64,000 bases of DNA, taken from positions 1-64,000 of the forward strand of contig NZ_BAAAIV010000011.1 of NCBI RefSeq assembly GCF_039526245.1. The letters are read 5' to 3'. The DNA comes from Arthrobacter_H rhombi (GTDB lineage Bacteria > Actinomycetota > Actinomycetes > Actinomycetales > Micrococcaceae). This document shows, in pieces, positions 45,381-53,202 of this stretch (position 1 is the stretch's first letter; each line of letters begins with the position of its first letter). The notes below the pieces were generated by a model. The model was given only the letters and a program-made list of their open reading frames with translations. It ran no database searches and was not told the DNA's origin. Position numbers and translations under genes: made by a program.

Positions 45381-45677
45381 TTAGTAGGTGAACATACGCG
45401 CGTTGGCGGCCTCGGCCTCGTCGTACTGCTGGGAGGCGTGGCTGAGGGCGGTATTGATGGCCGTCAGGGACTCCTCGACTTTCATCTGGGTGGCCCGCCA
45501 ATCGGCGACCACCGCCTGGAAGTTGCTGGCGGCAGCACCGTGCCATGAGGACTCCAGGTCGCGCAGTCCTGACTGCATGGTGTTGACCTCGGCGCGTAGG
45601 CGCTCGATCGTCCCCTGGACGGCTTGTGCGCGACCGCGCATGTCCTCAGTGTTTGCCGAAAAGCTGCTCATGGCCAC
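45381..45677 (-). CDS. WXG100-family (EsxA-like) protein
   Basis: 98 residues, the standard size. Two long helices flank the WXG turn, here Trp-His-Gly in LESSWHGAAASNFQAVV. The C-terminus is AEAANARMFTY. WXG100 proteins are exported as helical hairpin dimers by type VII (ESX) systems. No EccC, EccB, EccD or partner Esx gene is seen within the window, so this is an orphan substrate or uses a system elsewhere. A Met at residue 3 is an alternative start. Confidence 0.9.
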   Translation of the reverse strand: MAMSSFSANTEDMRGRAQAVQGTIERLRAEVNTMQSGLRDLESSWHGAAASNFQAVVADWRATQMKVEESLTAINTALSHASQQYDEAEAANARMFTY

Positions 45678-45790
45678 TCCTGCCTCGCATGACGGGCCGC
45701 GTCGCGACCGGGACGCTGGGCGGCGTCCTGACTGCCACGATGCCGCCCCGGCGGCCCCTGTGGGACGGCCGGGGGCAGAGTGTGGATAAC

Positions 45791-47278
45791 TCAGTCGTCG
45801 CCGTCGTCCGTGGAGGGATCGTCGGCGGGGACCAGCGGCAGGCGGATGGCCATGGTGGCACCGCCACCAGGGGTATCGCTGAGGCGGACGGACCCGTCAT
45901 GTTGGGCGGCAATCGCGGCAACAATCGCCAAGCCGAGACCGGTCCCACCCGTTTCGCGCTGCCGTGAGCTGTCGGCGCGGTAGAAGCGCTCGAACACCCT
46001 CGCTGCATCCTCTTCGGAGATTCCCGGACCATGATCGCGGATCTCCAGCACGGCATCGGATCGGCCGTCGATGACCGGCAGGACGCCGACCGCCACCTCC
46101 AGGGGGGAACCCGTCGGGGTGTAACGCAGGGCGTTGGTCATCAGGTTGGCCACGACCTGGCGCAACCGTTGTTCGTCGCCACTGGTGGGCGCACTGCTGG
46201 GTTGCGGGCCCTCGAGTCCGACGAGCGTCACTTTCCGTTCCGGGGCGTTGACATGCGCATCCTCCACTGCGTCGGAGGCCAGCATGAACAGGTCCACGGG
46301 CTGACGTTCGAGGGGACGCTGTTCATCCAGCCGGGCCAATGTCAGCAGATCCTCGACCAGTTGGGCCATGCGCTTGGCCTCGCCCTCAATCCTCCCCATG
46401 GCAGTTCCCAGCTGCTCCTGGTCCGTCAGACCGCCGTGGCGGTACAACTCGGAGTACCCCTGGATGGTGACCAATGGTGTGCGCAGCTCGTGGGAGGCAT
46501 CTTGGATGAAGCGCCGCATCTTTCCTTCGGACGCGGCCCGGCCGCGGAAGGCATATTCGATATGGGCCAGCATGGCGTTCAACGAGCGCGATAGCCGGCC
46601 GACCTCCGTCTCTGGCGGGTAGTCCTCGACACGACGCGAGAGGTCGCCGGCGGCAATCGCCGCGGCCGTTCGTTCGACCCGGACCAGCGGTCGCAGCGCC
46701 CGGCCGGTGATGCCGTAGGCGATCATCGACATGACCAGCGTGACGAGCGTCCCGCTGGTGACCACCAGCTTGGTCGCCATGGACACAGTGTCCGTGGCGG
46801 CCTTCCGGGGGAGCGAGACGACCACGTAGCCGCTGTTATTGCTCAACGGGTAGACACCGGAGCGCCATCCCTGGGAGCCGGCTTCCGAACCCTTGACATT
46901 CGTGTAGGGCGAGGATCGTTGGCGGACCTGATTGATGGTCATGGTCGGCACAACCGGTCCGTCGCTGTGCTGGGGGTGGGGCAGCTCGTAGAGGACCTTG
47001 CCGTTGTTGTCGCGCAACGTGCCGCGGAACCTGTTGAACTCCAGGGCGGCGCCCTCGCTCGGCGCTTCCTGGTTCTTCCAGGAGGACCACATGATGTTGG
47101 CCAGAGCCACCCTGTTGTCCGTCAGGTCCTTGTTCATCTGGTCCTGCAACGTCAGACGCAGCGAGGCCGACGCGGTCAGGGCGGTGACGAGCACCCCGCA
47201 CATCATCAGGATGGCCATCAGGGCCACGAGCTTGGAGCGCAGGGAGACCTGCCGCAGCAGGCGGGGGAGGGAACGCAC
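45791..47278 (-). CDS. Membrane sensor histidine kinase (MprB/TcrY-like)
   Basis: 495 residues from a GTG. Membrane helices at about 17-38 and 170-192 enclose an extracytoplasmic sensor domain of about 130 residues. HAMP follows (175-245), then the H-box FIQDASHELRTPLVTIQGY with His263, N-box NLMTNALRYTPTG, G1 RDHGPGIS and G2 GGTGLGLAIV. It phosphorylates the response regulator encoded 9 bp upstream on the same strand. The signal is probably envelope-related, inferred from the topology and neighbouring wall genes. Confidence 0.94.
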   Translation of the reverse strand: MRSLPRLLRQVSLRSKLVALMAILMMCGVLVTALTASASLRLTLQDQMNKDLTDNRVALANIMWSSWKNQEAPSEGAALEFNRFRGTLRDNNGKVLYELPHPQHSDGPVVPTMTINQVRQRSSPYTNVKGSEAGSQGWRSGVYPLSNNSGYVVVSLPRKAATDTVSMATKLVVTSGTLVTLVMSMIAYGITGRALRPLVRVERTAAAIAAGDLSRRVEDYPPETEVGRLSRSLNAMLAHIEYAFRGRAASEGKMRRFIQDASHELRTPLVTIQGYSELYRHGGLTDQEQLGTAMGRIEGEAKRMAQLVEDLLTLARLDEQRPLERQPVDLFMLASDAVEDAHVNAPERKVTLVGLEGPQPSSAPTSGDEQRLRQVVANLMTNALRYTPTGSPLEVAVGVLPVIDGRSDAVLEIRDHGPGISEEDAARVFERFYRADSSRQRETGGTGLGLAIVAAIAAQHDGSVRLSDTPGGGATMAIRLPLVPADDPSTDDGDD

Positions 47279-47287
47279 CCGGGCAGC

Positions 47288-48007
47288 CTAGCGTCGGTCG
47301 GCGGAGCGCAGCAGGTAACCGACGCCGCGCTTGGTCTGGATCATCGCCGGCCAGTCCTCCCGGGCGTCGATCTTGCGGCGCAGGTAGGAGATGTAGGACT
47401 CCACGATGGAGGCGTCGCCGTTGAAGTCATATTCCCAGACGTGGTCCAGGATCTGCGCCTTGGAGAGCACCCGGTTGGGGTTCATCATCAGGTAGCGCAA
47501 CAATTTGAATTCGGTGGGGGACAAGTCGACTATTTCGCCGGCGCGCCGGACCTCGTGGGCGTCATCGTCGAGCTCGAGGTCGTCGACGCGGATCACCGCG
47601 TCGTCCTCGTCCTGCGGCTGGGTCCGGCGGAGCACGGCACGGATCCGGGCCACGACCTCGTCGAGACTGAACGGCTTGGTGACATAGTCATCGCCACCGA
47701 CGGTCAGGCCCATGACCTTGTCCTCGGTCCCGTCACGTGCGGTGAGGAACAGCACCGGGAAGTGGCGTCCTGCGGCGCGCAGCTTGCGGGTGACGGTGAA
47801 GCCGTCCATGTCGGGAAGCATGACATCCAGGACGGCGAGGTCCGGGAGTTCCTTTTCGACGGCGGCCAGTGCCTCACGCCCGTTGGCAGCGGCAACGACG
47901 GAAAACCCGGCGAAGCGAAGGGAAGTGGACAGCAGTTCGCGGATGTTGGGTTCGTCGTCGACGACCAGGAGTTTGGCTTCCGCAGGTTTCTCAGTCATAT
48001 CAGACAT
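47288..48007 (-). CDS. OmpR/PhoB-family response regulator (MprA/TcrX-like)
   Basis: 239 residues. The receiver domain has acidic Asp17/Asp18, phospho-acceptor Asp61 (LAVLDVMLPDMDGF), Thr89 and Lys111 (YVTKPFS). The winged-helix output domain reads LSPTEFKLLRYLMMNPNRVLSKAQILDHVWEYDFNGDASIVESYISYLRRKID. It is first in a two-gene operon with the kinase. Met4 is an alternative start. Confidence 0.95.
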   Translation of the reverse strand: MSDMTEKPAEAKLLVVDDEPNIRELLSTSLRFAGFSVVAAANGREALAAVEKELPDLAVLDVMLPDMDGFTVTRKLRAAGRHFPVLFLTARDGTEDKVMGLTVGGDDYVTKPFSLDEVVARIRAVLRRTQPQDEDDAVIRVDDLELDDDAHEVRRAGEIVDLSPTEFKLLRYLMMNPNRVLSKAQILDHVWEYDFNGDASIVESYISYLRRKIDAREDWPAMIQTKRGVGYLLRSADRR

Positions 48008-48084
48008 TGTGCGTGCAAAGTCTGGGAGTTTTCTGGGTGTCCGATGTGTGCCCTGGCGGTTTCGCGGGCCATCGGTGCCCGTCG

Positions 48085-48312
48085 TCAGCTCCGGCGGCGT
48101 TCCCGGATCCGCAACAGCAGCAGGGCGATCAGCAGCAGGAAGGCCACCGGCAGTCCGTACAGTCCCACGGCCATGAGCGCGGTGAACGGAGTGGCGCCGA
48201 CCATGTACTGCACCAGCACGAAAGCCAAGGACAGGATCGAGACGACGGCGACCGCGGAGGCGAGCACGGTGACGACCCGCTGCGCGGTGGCGGGGGATTC
48301 GACGGTATTCAC
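48085..48312 (-). CDS. Small two-helix membrane protein
   Basis: 75 residues from a GTG. Two hydrophobic segments (about 13-37 and 44-66) are followed by a basic tail RIRERRRS, so both ends face the cytoplasm. No recognised family. It lies upstream of the response regulator on the same strand, 77 bp away. Confidence 0.7.
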   Translation of the reverse strand: MNTVESPATAQRVVTVLASAVAVVSILSLAFVLVQYMVGATPFTALMAVGLYGLPVAFLLLIALLLLRIRERRRS

Positions 48313-48508
48313 CCCGTCAAATTATCAGCGTCACGACGGGCGTCAAAGTCCGTGGCGCCGTTCCCATGCCGTACCCTAGGGAAATAGACTTCCCCGGCTT
48401 GGTCGTACCCGCGCGCAGACGCTGCCGGTGCGAGTGCGGGCCGGGAATCCAGACGCGGCGCAGCCAACGAGCTAGGCGCCGCCGGTACGTGAGAACGAGG
48501 TAAGTGCA

Positions 48509-48892
48509 GTGCCTTTTGGCAAAGTGAAGTGGTTTGAGGCCTCGAAGGGCTTCGGGTTCCTGGTCGGCGACGACGGCGAGGAGGTGTACCTGCATGCCTC
48601 CGCGCTGCCCGAGGGCACCACTGACGTCCGGGCCGGTACGCGGATGGAATACGGCGTGGCCCAGGGCCGCAAGGGTGCACAGGCGCTCTCGGCCCGCATC
48701 GTGGACGCCGCCCCGTCGGTCGTGCGCGCTAAGCGCAAGCCGGCCGAGGACACGGCGATCCTGATCGAAGACCTCATCAAGGTCCTCGACAGCGTCTCCA
48801 ACGGACTGCGCAAGGGCCGCTACCCGGAGAAAAGCCACGCGACCAAGGTGGCTGCAGTCCTGCGCCGCGTCGCCGACGACATGGACGCCTGA
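48509..48892 (+). CDS. Cold-shock-domain protein with C-terminal helical extension
   Basis: 127 residues from a GTG preceded by GAGGTAAG. Residues 1-66 are a cold-shock domain with RNP1 KGFGFL and RNP2-like VYLHASAL. The remaining 60 residues (AEDTAILIEDLIKVLDSVSNGLRKGRY...) are a helical extension found in actinobacterial CspA-like proteins of this length. It binds single-stranded RNA or DNA. It is followed 2 bp later by the DUF3027 gene. Confidence 0.93.
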   Translation: MPFGKVKWFEASKGFGFLVGDDGEEVYLHASALPEGTTDVRAGTRMEYGVAQGRKGAQALSARIVDAAPSVVRAKRKPAEDTAILIEDLIKVLDSVSNGLRKGRYPEKSHATKVAAVLRRVADDMDA

Positions 48893-48894
48893 GT

Positions 48895-49509
48895 ATGGCA
48901 CGGGCACCGAAAATCGATGCGGTGCTGGGCGCCGGGGTCGACCTGGCCCGCAGCACGCTGCTGGACACCGTGGAGCCTGCCCAGGTGGGCGAACACCTCG
49001 GGTGCACCGCCGATGACGACCGCGTGCTCACCCACCGGTTCGAGGCCAAGCTGCCCGGTTACGCCGGCTGGAACTGGTACGTGACCCTGGGCCGCGTCCC
49101 GCGCGGGAAGGTGCCGACCGTCTGCGAGACCGGGTTGCTGCCCGGCGACGGCGCGCTATTGGCCCCCGAATGGGTGCCCTGGGCCGATCGGGTGCGCCCG
49201 GAGGAGCTGGAGGCCCAGAAGGCGGCCGAGGCCGAAGCCTCCGGTCAGGCCCCCGGCGATCAGCCCACCGGGGATCTGTCCCCTGCCACGCACGACGACG
49301 ATGCCTCCTCGGGCGCCCCGGACGACGCAGGCGACACCGAGAGTGGCAACGGGCCCACCGAGGGCGGCACCGACGTCGAGACCGTCGACACCGCTGCGAC
49401 CCCCGATGAGCCGGATGAAGTCGTCGAGGACGACGAGGAACTGGTCGACGCCGAACACGCAGCCGAGGAGGCGCCCCGGCGTAGTCGTTCCCGCCGTCGT
49501 CGTCGGTAG
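48895..49509 (+). CDS. DUF3027 domain protein
   Basis: 204 residues. The N-terminal 105 residues match DUF3027 (LDAVEPAQVGEHLG-like start, FEAKLPGYAGWNWYVTLGRVPRGKVPTVCETGLLPGDGALLAPEWVPWADR). The C-terminal 95 residues are Asp/Glu-rich and end in SRSRRRRR, likely disordered. Function unknown. It is co-transcribed with the cold-shock gene, a conserved actinobacterial pairing, so a role with RNA is possible but unproven. Confidence 0.9.
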   Translation: MARAPKIDAVLGAGVDLARSTLLDTVEPAQVGEHLGCTADDDRVLTHRFEAKLPGYAGWNWYVTLGRVPRGKVPTVCETGLLPGDGALLAPEWVPWADRVRPEELEAQKAAEAEASGQAPGDQPTGDLSPATHDDDASSGAPDDAGDTESGNGPTEGGTDVETVDTAATPDEPDEVVEDDEELVDAEHAAEEAPRRSRSRRRRR

Positions 49510-49522
49510 TACCTGCACCTAC

Positions 49523-49569
49523 GCAACGGGCCGCGGCTCCCCACCATCCGGGGAACCGCGGCCCGTTGC
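49523..49569. terminator. Bidirectional terminator between DUF3027 and serC
   Basis: A 20-bp stem with one mismatch (49523-49542 with 49550-49569) and a 7-base loop lies between the convergent genes. T-tracts are weak on both strands. Confidence 0.8.
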
Positions 49570-49580
49570 CTTGACCGGTG

Positions 49581-50702
49581 CTACATGTTTTCCAGCACGT
49601 AGTCGATGCAGGCGGTCAGTGCGCTGACGTCGTCCGGCTCGATGGCCACGAACGTGGCGATGCGCAGCTGGTTCCGGCCCAGCTTGCGGTACGGCTCCGT
49701 GTCCACGATGCCGTTGGCGCGCAGGATCTTGGCCACCCGGGTGGCGTCGACCGATTCGTCGAAGTCGATCGTCGCAATGACGTTGGACCGCTCGTCGGCG
49801 TTGACCACGTACGGGGTCGCGACCGCGGAGGCCTCGGCCCAGGAGTAGACGCGCTGCGCCGAGTCCGCGGTGCGGGCCGCGGCCCAGTCCAGCCCGCCCT
49901 GGCCGTTGAGCCATTCGACCTGCGCGTTCAGGGTCACCAGCGTGGATAGTGCGGGGGTGTTGTAGGTCTGGTTCTTCAGCGAGTTGTCGATGGCGGTCCG
50001 CAGATCCAGGAAGTCGGGGATCCAGCGGTCGGAGGAACCGATGCGTTCGGCCCGCTCCAGCGCGGCGGGGGAGAAGAGGCCCAGCCACAAACCGCCGTCG
50101 GAGGCGAAGTTCTTCTGGGGCGCGAAGTAGTAGACGTCGGTCTCGGAGACATCGACGGCCAGCCCGCCGGCAGCCGACGTGGCGTCCACCAGCACCAGTG
50201 AGCCGTCGTCGGCCCCGCTGACCCGGCGCACGGGGGCTGCCACTCCGGTGGAGGTCTCGTTCTGCGGCCAAGCGTAGACGTCCACCCCGGATTCGGCGAC
50301 GGGCTCGGGGCGGGTCCCGGGTGCGGAGCTGATGATCGAGGAGGCCTGCAGGAAGGGGGCATTGTCGGTGGCCTTGGCGAACTTCGAGCCGAATTCACCG
50401 AAGGAGAGGTGCTGGGCCTTCTGCTCGACCAGTCCGAAGGAGGCGACGTCCCAGAAAGCGGTGGAACCGCCGACGCCGAGGATGACCTCGTAGCCGTCGG
50501 GGGCGTTGAAGAAGGTGGAGAGTCCTTCGCGGATGCTGCCGACCAGGTTCTTCACGGGGGCCTGGCGGTGTGAGGTCCCCAGGATCGTGGGGTTGGCCGC
50601 GGCCAGCGCCTCCAGCTGTTCGGGGCGGACCTTCGAGGGCCCGGCACCGAAGCGACCGTCCGCGGGAAGAAGGGCTGCGGGGATGCTCAGCGAATCGGTC
50701 AA
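49581..50702 (-). CDS. serC: Phosphoserine aminotransferase
   Basis: 373 residues. It starts at a TTG with CAGGAG 6 bases upstream. It is a class-V PLP enzyme: FGAGPSKVRPEQL, the SHRQAPVKNL substrate loop, the VDATSAAGG Asp ligand, and the PLP lysine Lys197 in FAPQKNFASDGG. It converts 3-phosphohydroxypyruvate plus glutamate to phosphoserine and 2-oxoglutarate. The sequence is of the actinobacterial SerC type. It is monocistronic and divergent from the DtxR-type gene. Confidence 0.95.
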   Translation of the reverse strand: MTDSLSIPAALLPADGRFGAGPSKVRPEQLEALAAANPTILGTSHRQAPVKNLVGSIREGLSTFFNAPDGYEVILGVGGSTAFWDVASFGLVEQKAQHLSFGEFGSKFAKATDNAPFLQASSIISSAPGTRPEPVAESGVDVYAWPQNETSTGVAAPVRRVSGADDGSLVLVDATSAAGGLAVDVSETDVYYFAPQKNFASDGGLWLGLFSPAALERAERIGSSDRWIPDFLDLRTAIDNSLKNQTYNTPALSTLVTLNAQVEWLNGQGGLDWAAARTADSAQRVYSWAEASAVATPYVVNADERSNVIATIDFDESVDATRVAKILRANGIVDTEPYRKLGRNQLRIATFVAIEPDDVSALTACIDYVLENM

Positions 50703-50880
50703 GTTCTGCTCCTGCCATCGGGGTGTTCTGTGGTGCGGGTCTGGTCTTTCGGCCGCGACCCGGCTTCAATGGTCCCGCACGGGCGGGGGGAATGCCGAAA
50801 CCCGTCGGCATTGTTAACGCAGGTAGAGTTGGATCCACGGGTCCACCGTCCATCGCCCCGCCCTACAGGAGTGCCACGCA

Positions 50881-51576
50881 GTGACAGATCTGATCGACAC
50901 CACCGAGATGTACTTGAGGACCATTCTGGAACTCGAGGAAGAGGAAATCACGGCATTGCGCGCTCGCATTGCCGAGCGGCTGGATCATTCCGGCCCCACG
51001 GTCTCCCAGACGGTGGCCCGGATGGAACGCGACGGGCTGGTCGTGGTGACCCCCGACCGCCATCTGGAGCTGACGGCCGCCGGACGCGAACGCGCCACCT
51101 CGGTCATGCGCAAGCACCGCCTGGCGGAGCGCTTGTTGGCCGACGTCATCGGGCTCGAATGGGAGTACGTCCACGACGAGGCCTGCCGCTGGGAACACGT
51201 GATGAGCGAGCGCGTGGAGAAGCGCCTCTACAACCTGCTCGGCCAGCCCACGGATTCGCCCTATGGCAACCCGATCCCCGGCTTGGAGATCCTCGGCGGA
51301 CCCGCAGCCCATGAATTCGCCCTCGGCGTACAGAACCTCGAGGCCGCACTGCTGGCCGGGAACACCGGGCCCGTCGCCGTCGAACGCCTGGCCGAGGCCA
51401 TCCAGGTCGACCCGGAACTGCTGGCACAACTGAACGACGGCGGAATCCGCCCGGGTGCACAGGTCACCCTGGAGCGAGCCGGCGAGTACGTCGTCGTGCG
51501 GGTACAGGGCATCGAAGGAGCCCTGGAGCTGCCGGTGGAGGTCAGCGCCCACGTCTTCGTGGCCCGGGACGCTTGA
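50881..51576 (+). CDS. DtxR/IdeR-family metal-dependent transcriptional regulator
   Basis: 231 residues from a GTG (AGGAG 8 bases upstream). The winged helix (LIDTTEMYLRTILELEEEEITALRARIAERLDHSGPTVSQTVARMERDGLVVV) is nearly that of DtxR. The dimerisation domain carries metal-site residues (RHRLAERLL-like helix, the DEACRWEHVMS segment with Cys/Glu/His, and GNPIPG). A C-terminal FeoA/SH3-like domain is present. It is expected to repress iron genes when loaded with Fe2+. No clear DtxR box was found nearby. Confidence 0.93.
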   Translation: MTDLIDTTEMYLRTILELEEEEITALRARIAERLDHSGPTVSQTVARMERDGLVVVTPDRHLELTAAGRERATSVMRKHRLAERLLADVIGLEWEYVHDEACRWEHVMSERVEKRLYNLLGQPTDSPYGNPIPGLEILGGPAAHEFALGVQNLEAALLAGNTGPVAVERLAEAIQVDPELLAQLNDGGIRPGAQVTLERAGEYVVVRVQGIEGALELPVEVSAHVFVARDA

Positions 51577-51601
51577 TAACGGAACTGTTACTTCGTATTC
51601 G
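51573..51601 (+). promoter_or_regulatory. Promoter with tandem GTNAC-like repeats, first hydrolase gene
   Basis: TTGATA (51573-51578), a 17-bp spacer and TATTCG (51596-51601) form a plausible promoter. Within it ATAAC (51576-51580) and GTTAC (51587-51591) repeat with an 11-bp period, resembling MtrA-type sites before cell-wall hydrolase genes. The same arrangement precedes the second riboswitch. Confidence 0.45.
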
Positions 51602-51654
51602 ATTAAGATACCGTTGGTAACAGATGGGGATTCGTCCCGATCACCCCTTCCGAC

Positions 51655-51838
51655 CGCCTGATCCTGCCTGCGGAACGGGTCCGTTCGCTTGACAGGCAGG
51701 GGTGGAGAACCCAATTTTTTGCGGTCCGTTGTGCCGGGATGTCCCGGCGCCGGCCCTCTCGGGGTGAAGCCGCATCGCAGCCCGGCTGTGTGCGGCCGGG
51801 CCTGACCGGCCCGAATCCGACAGCTAACTCCGCAGGCG
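51655..51838 (+). ncRNA. ydaO/yuaA-type c-di-AMP riboswitch (1)
   Basis: Closing helix CGCCTG (51655-51660) pairs with CAGGCG (51833-51838). The conserved elements appear in order: the CCTGCC...GGCAGG helix, GGGGTGGAGAACCCA, CGGGGTGAAGCC, and the hallmark 3' segment CCGAATCCGACAGCTAAC (starts 51811). It lies directly before a secreted M23 peptidase gene, as ydaO riboswitches do in actinobacteria. High c-di-AMP is expected to reduce expression. Confidence 0.88.
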
Positions 51839-51854
51839 CCCATGAGAGGTCCCT

Positions 51855-52886
51855 TTGACAGATCACAAGCGTTCAGGTCGTCGTGCTGCCGTCGCCCCCG
51901 AGGCAACTGAGCCCGCCGCCGCACCCGACGCCGGCTGTTACCTGCCGCGCCGCTTCGACGGCGCCATGCGATACGCCCCCACGGCACATCCCGCTCGCCG
52001 TGAGTCCGTTGTACCCCTAGCCGATCTCGACCCCGCCGCTCCCGTGGCGGACATCATCCCCCTGTTGGCCGACGCCACGCCTGCGCAGGCGCCTGCCGCC
52101 TCGGTCAGGAACCGGGGAAGTTTCGATGCGACGGTCATCGGTCTGCCCGAGGGTACACGGGCGGTAGCCGCTGAGGCCCGTCCCGCCGTACCCTCCCGGA
52201 AGCCGCGCGGTGGGGAAGCCGCGAAGCGTCCGGTCCTGGCCTGGAGCCATCGGTTCGCCGCCGTTGCGGCGGTATCCGGGCTGGCGCTGGCCGCCGCCTA
52301 CCCGACCTTGGTCGGCAGCGACGAGGCGCCCGCCGAGCGCGTCGCCCACGAGACGGCGGCACAGGTCGCCGACGTGAACGTCCCGGGAACCGACGACTAC
52401 TCAATCGTCCGCGCTTCGGTGTCCAGCAGCTTCAGCAAGGACGACCAGCTCAGCTACCTGATGTCTGCCTCCGGCGGGAACATCAACACCATCGACACGC
52501 ACGGCGTGCTGGCCCAACCGGTCAACCACGTGCGGATCACCTCCCCCTTCGGTGCGCGGGCCAACCCGACCGGTGAGGGTGCACAGGTCCATATTGGCCA
52601 GGACTACGGCGTTCCCTGTGGAACTCCTGTCAAGGCATCGGCCTCGGGGACAGTTGTCCAGGCCGAGATGGCCGGGCATTCGGGGAACCGGGTGCGCATT
52701 GACCACGGCAATGGCCTGGAAACCACCTACAACCACAACACCAGTTTGAAGGTGGCGGTGGGGCAGAAGGTCAAGCGCGGGGACGTGGTGTCCATCAGTG
52801 GCACGACCGGCAACTCGACCGGTTGCCATCTGCACCTTGAGGTGCTGGTCGACGGTCACGCCGTGGACCCTGCAGGGTGGCTCTGA
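51855..52886 (+). CDS. Membrane-anchored M23 peptidase under riboswitch control
   Basis: 343 residues from a TTG with GAGAGG just upstream. A long Pro/Ala/Arg-rich cytoplasmic N-terminus (about 130 residues) precedes one membrane segment (FAAVAAVSGLALAAAYPTLV). A linker of about 75 residues leads to the LytM domain with zinc ligands His246 and Asp250 (HIGQD) and His325/His327 (CHLHLEV). The enzyme would cut peptidoglycan cross-links outside the membrane. The membrane segment could instead be a late signal peptide. It is followed by a second riboswitch-controlled hydrolase gene. Confidence 0.9.
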   Translation: MTDHKRSGRRAAVAPEATEPAAAPDAGCYLPRRFDGAMRYAPTAHPARRESVVPLADLDPAAPVADIIPLLADATPAQAPAASVRNRGSFDATVIGLPEGTRAVAAEARPAVPSRKPRGGEAAKRPVLAWSHRFAAVAAVSGLALAAAYPTLVGSDEAPAERVAHETAAQVADVNVPGTDDYSIVRASVSSSFSKDDQLSYLMSASGGNINTIDTHGVLAQPVNHVRITSPFGARANPTGEGAQVHIGQDYGVPCGTPVKASASGTVVQAEMAGHSGNRVRIDHGNGLETTYNHNTSLKVAVGQKVKRGDVVSISGTTGNSTGCHLHLEVLVDGHAVDPAGWL

Positions 52887-52927
52887 GCCCTGCAAATCAC
52901 GGGCCGTGATCGGGAAATAACCGTTTC

Positions 52928-52965
52928 GTGACCGGAACGTGACTTTTACAGCCGTTTCATATAAA
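52928..52965 (+). promoter_or_regulatory. Promoter with tandem GTGAC repeats, second hydrolase gene
   Basis: GTGAC at 52928-52932 and 52939-52943 repeat with an 11-bp period. A TATAAA -10 box lies at 52960-52965, giving a transcript start about 40 bases before riboswitch 2. The spacing matches the repeats before riboswitch 1. Confidence 0.5.
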
Positions 52966-53013
52966 GTTGTCGACGTGCCAGGCCGCATAGGGGCCAGGCG
53001 CACTCGAGCAGAT

Positions 53014-53182
53014 TGCCGAATACTGCCACTGCCCGAGGTCCGTTCGCAAATCATCGCTTGGCAGTAGCGGGGGAACCACATTTCGGGTCCACAAGGATCC
53101 TTGGGGTTAAGTGTCACGGTCCGTTCTCTGGACCTGACACCGAGTGACTCCCACTCGAATCCGACAGCTCACCTCGTAGGCA
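53014..53182 (+). ncRNA. ydaO/yuaA-type c-di-AMP riboswitch (2)
   Basis: Short closing helix TGCC (53014-53017) pairs with GGCA (53179-53182). An internal helix ACTGCC (53022-53027) pairs with GGCAGT (53060-53065). AGCGGGGGAACCACA follows, then TTGGGGTTAAGTG and the hallmark CGAATCCGACAGCTCACC near the 3' end. Architecture parallels riboswitch 1. It lies 20 bases before the NlpC/P60 start. Confidence 0.82.
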
Positions 53183-53202
53183 TTGGGAGAGGTAATCAAT
53201 AC

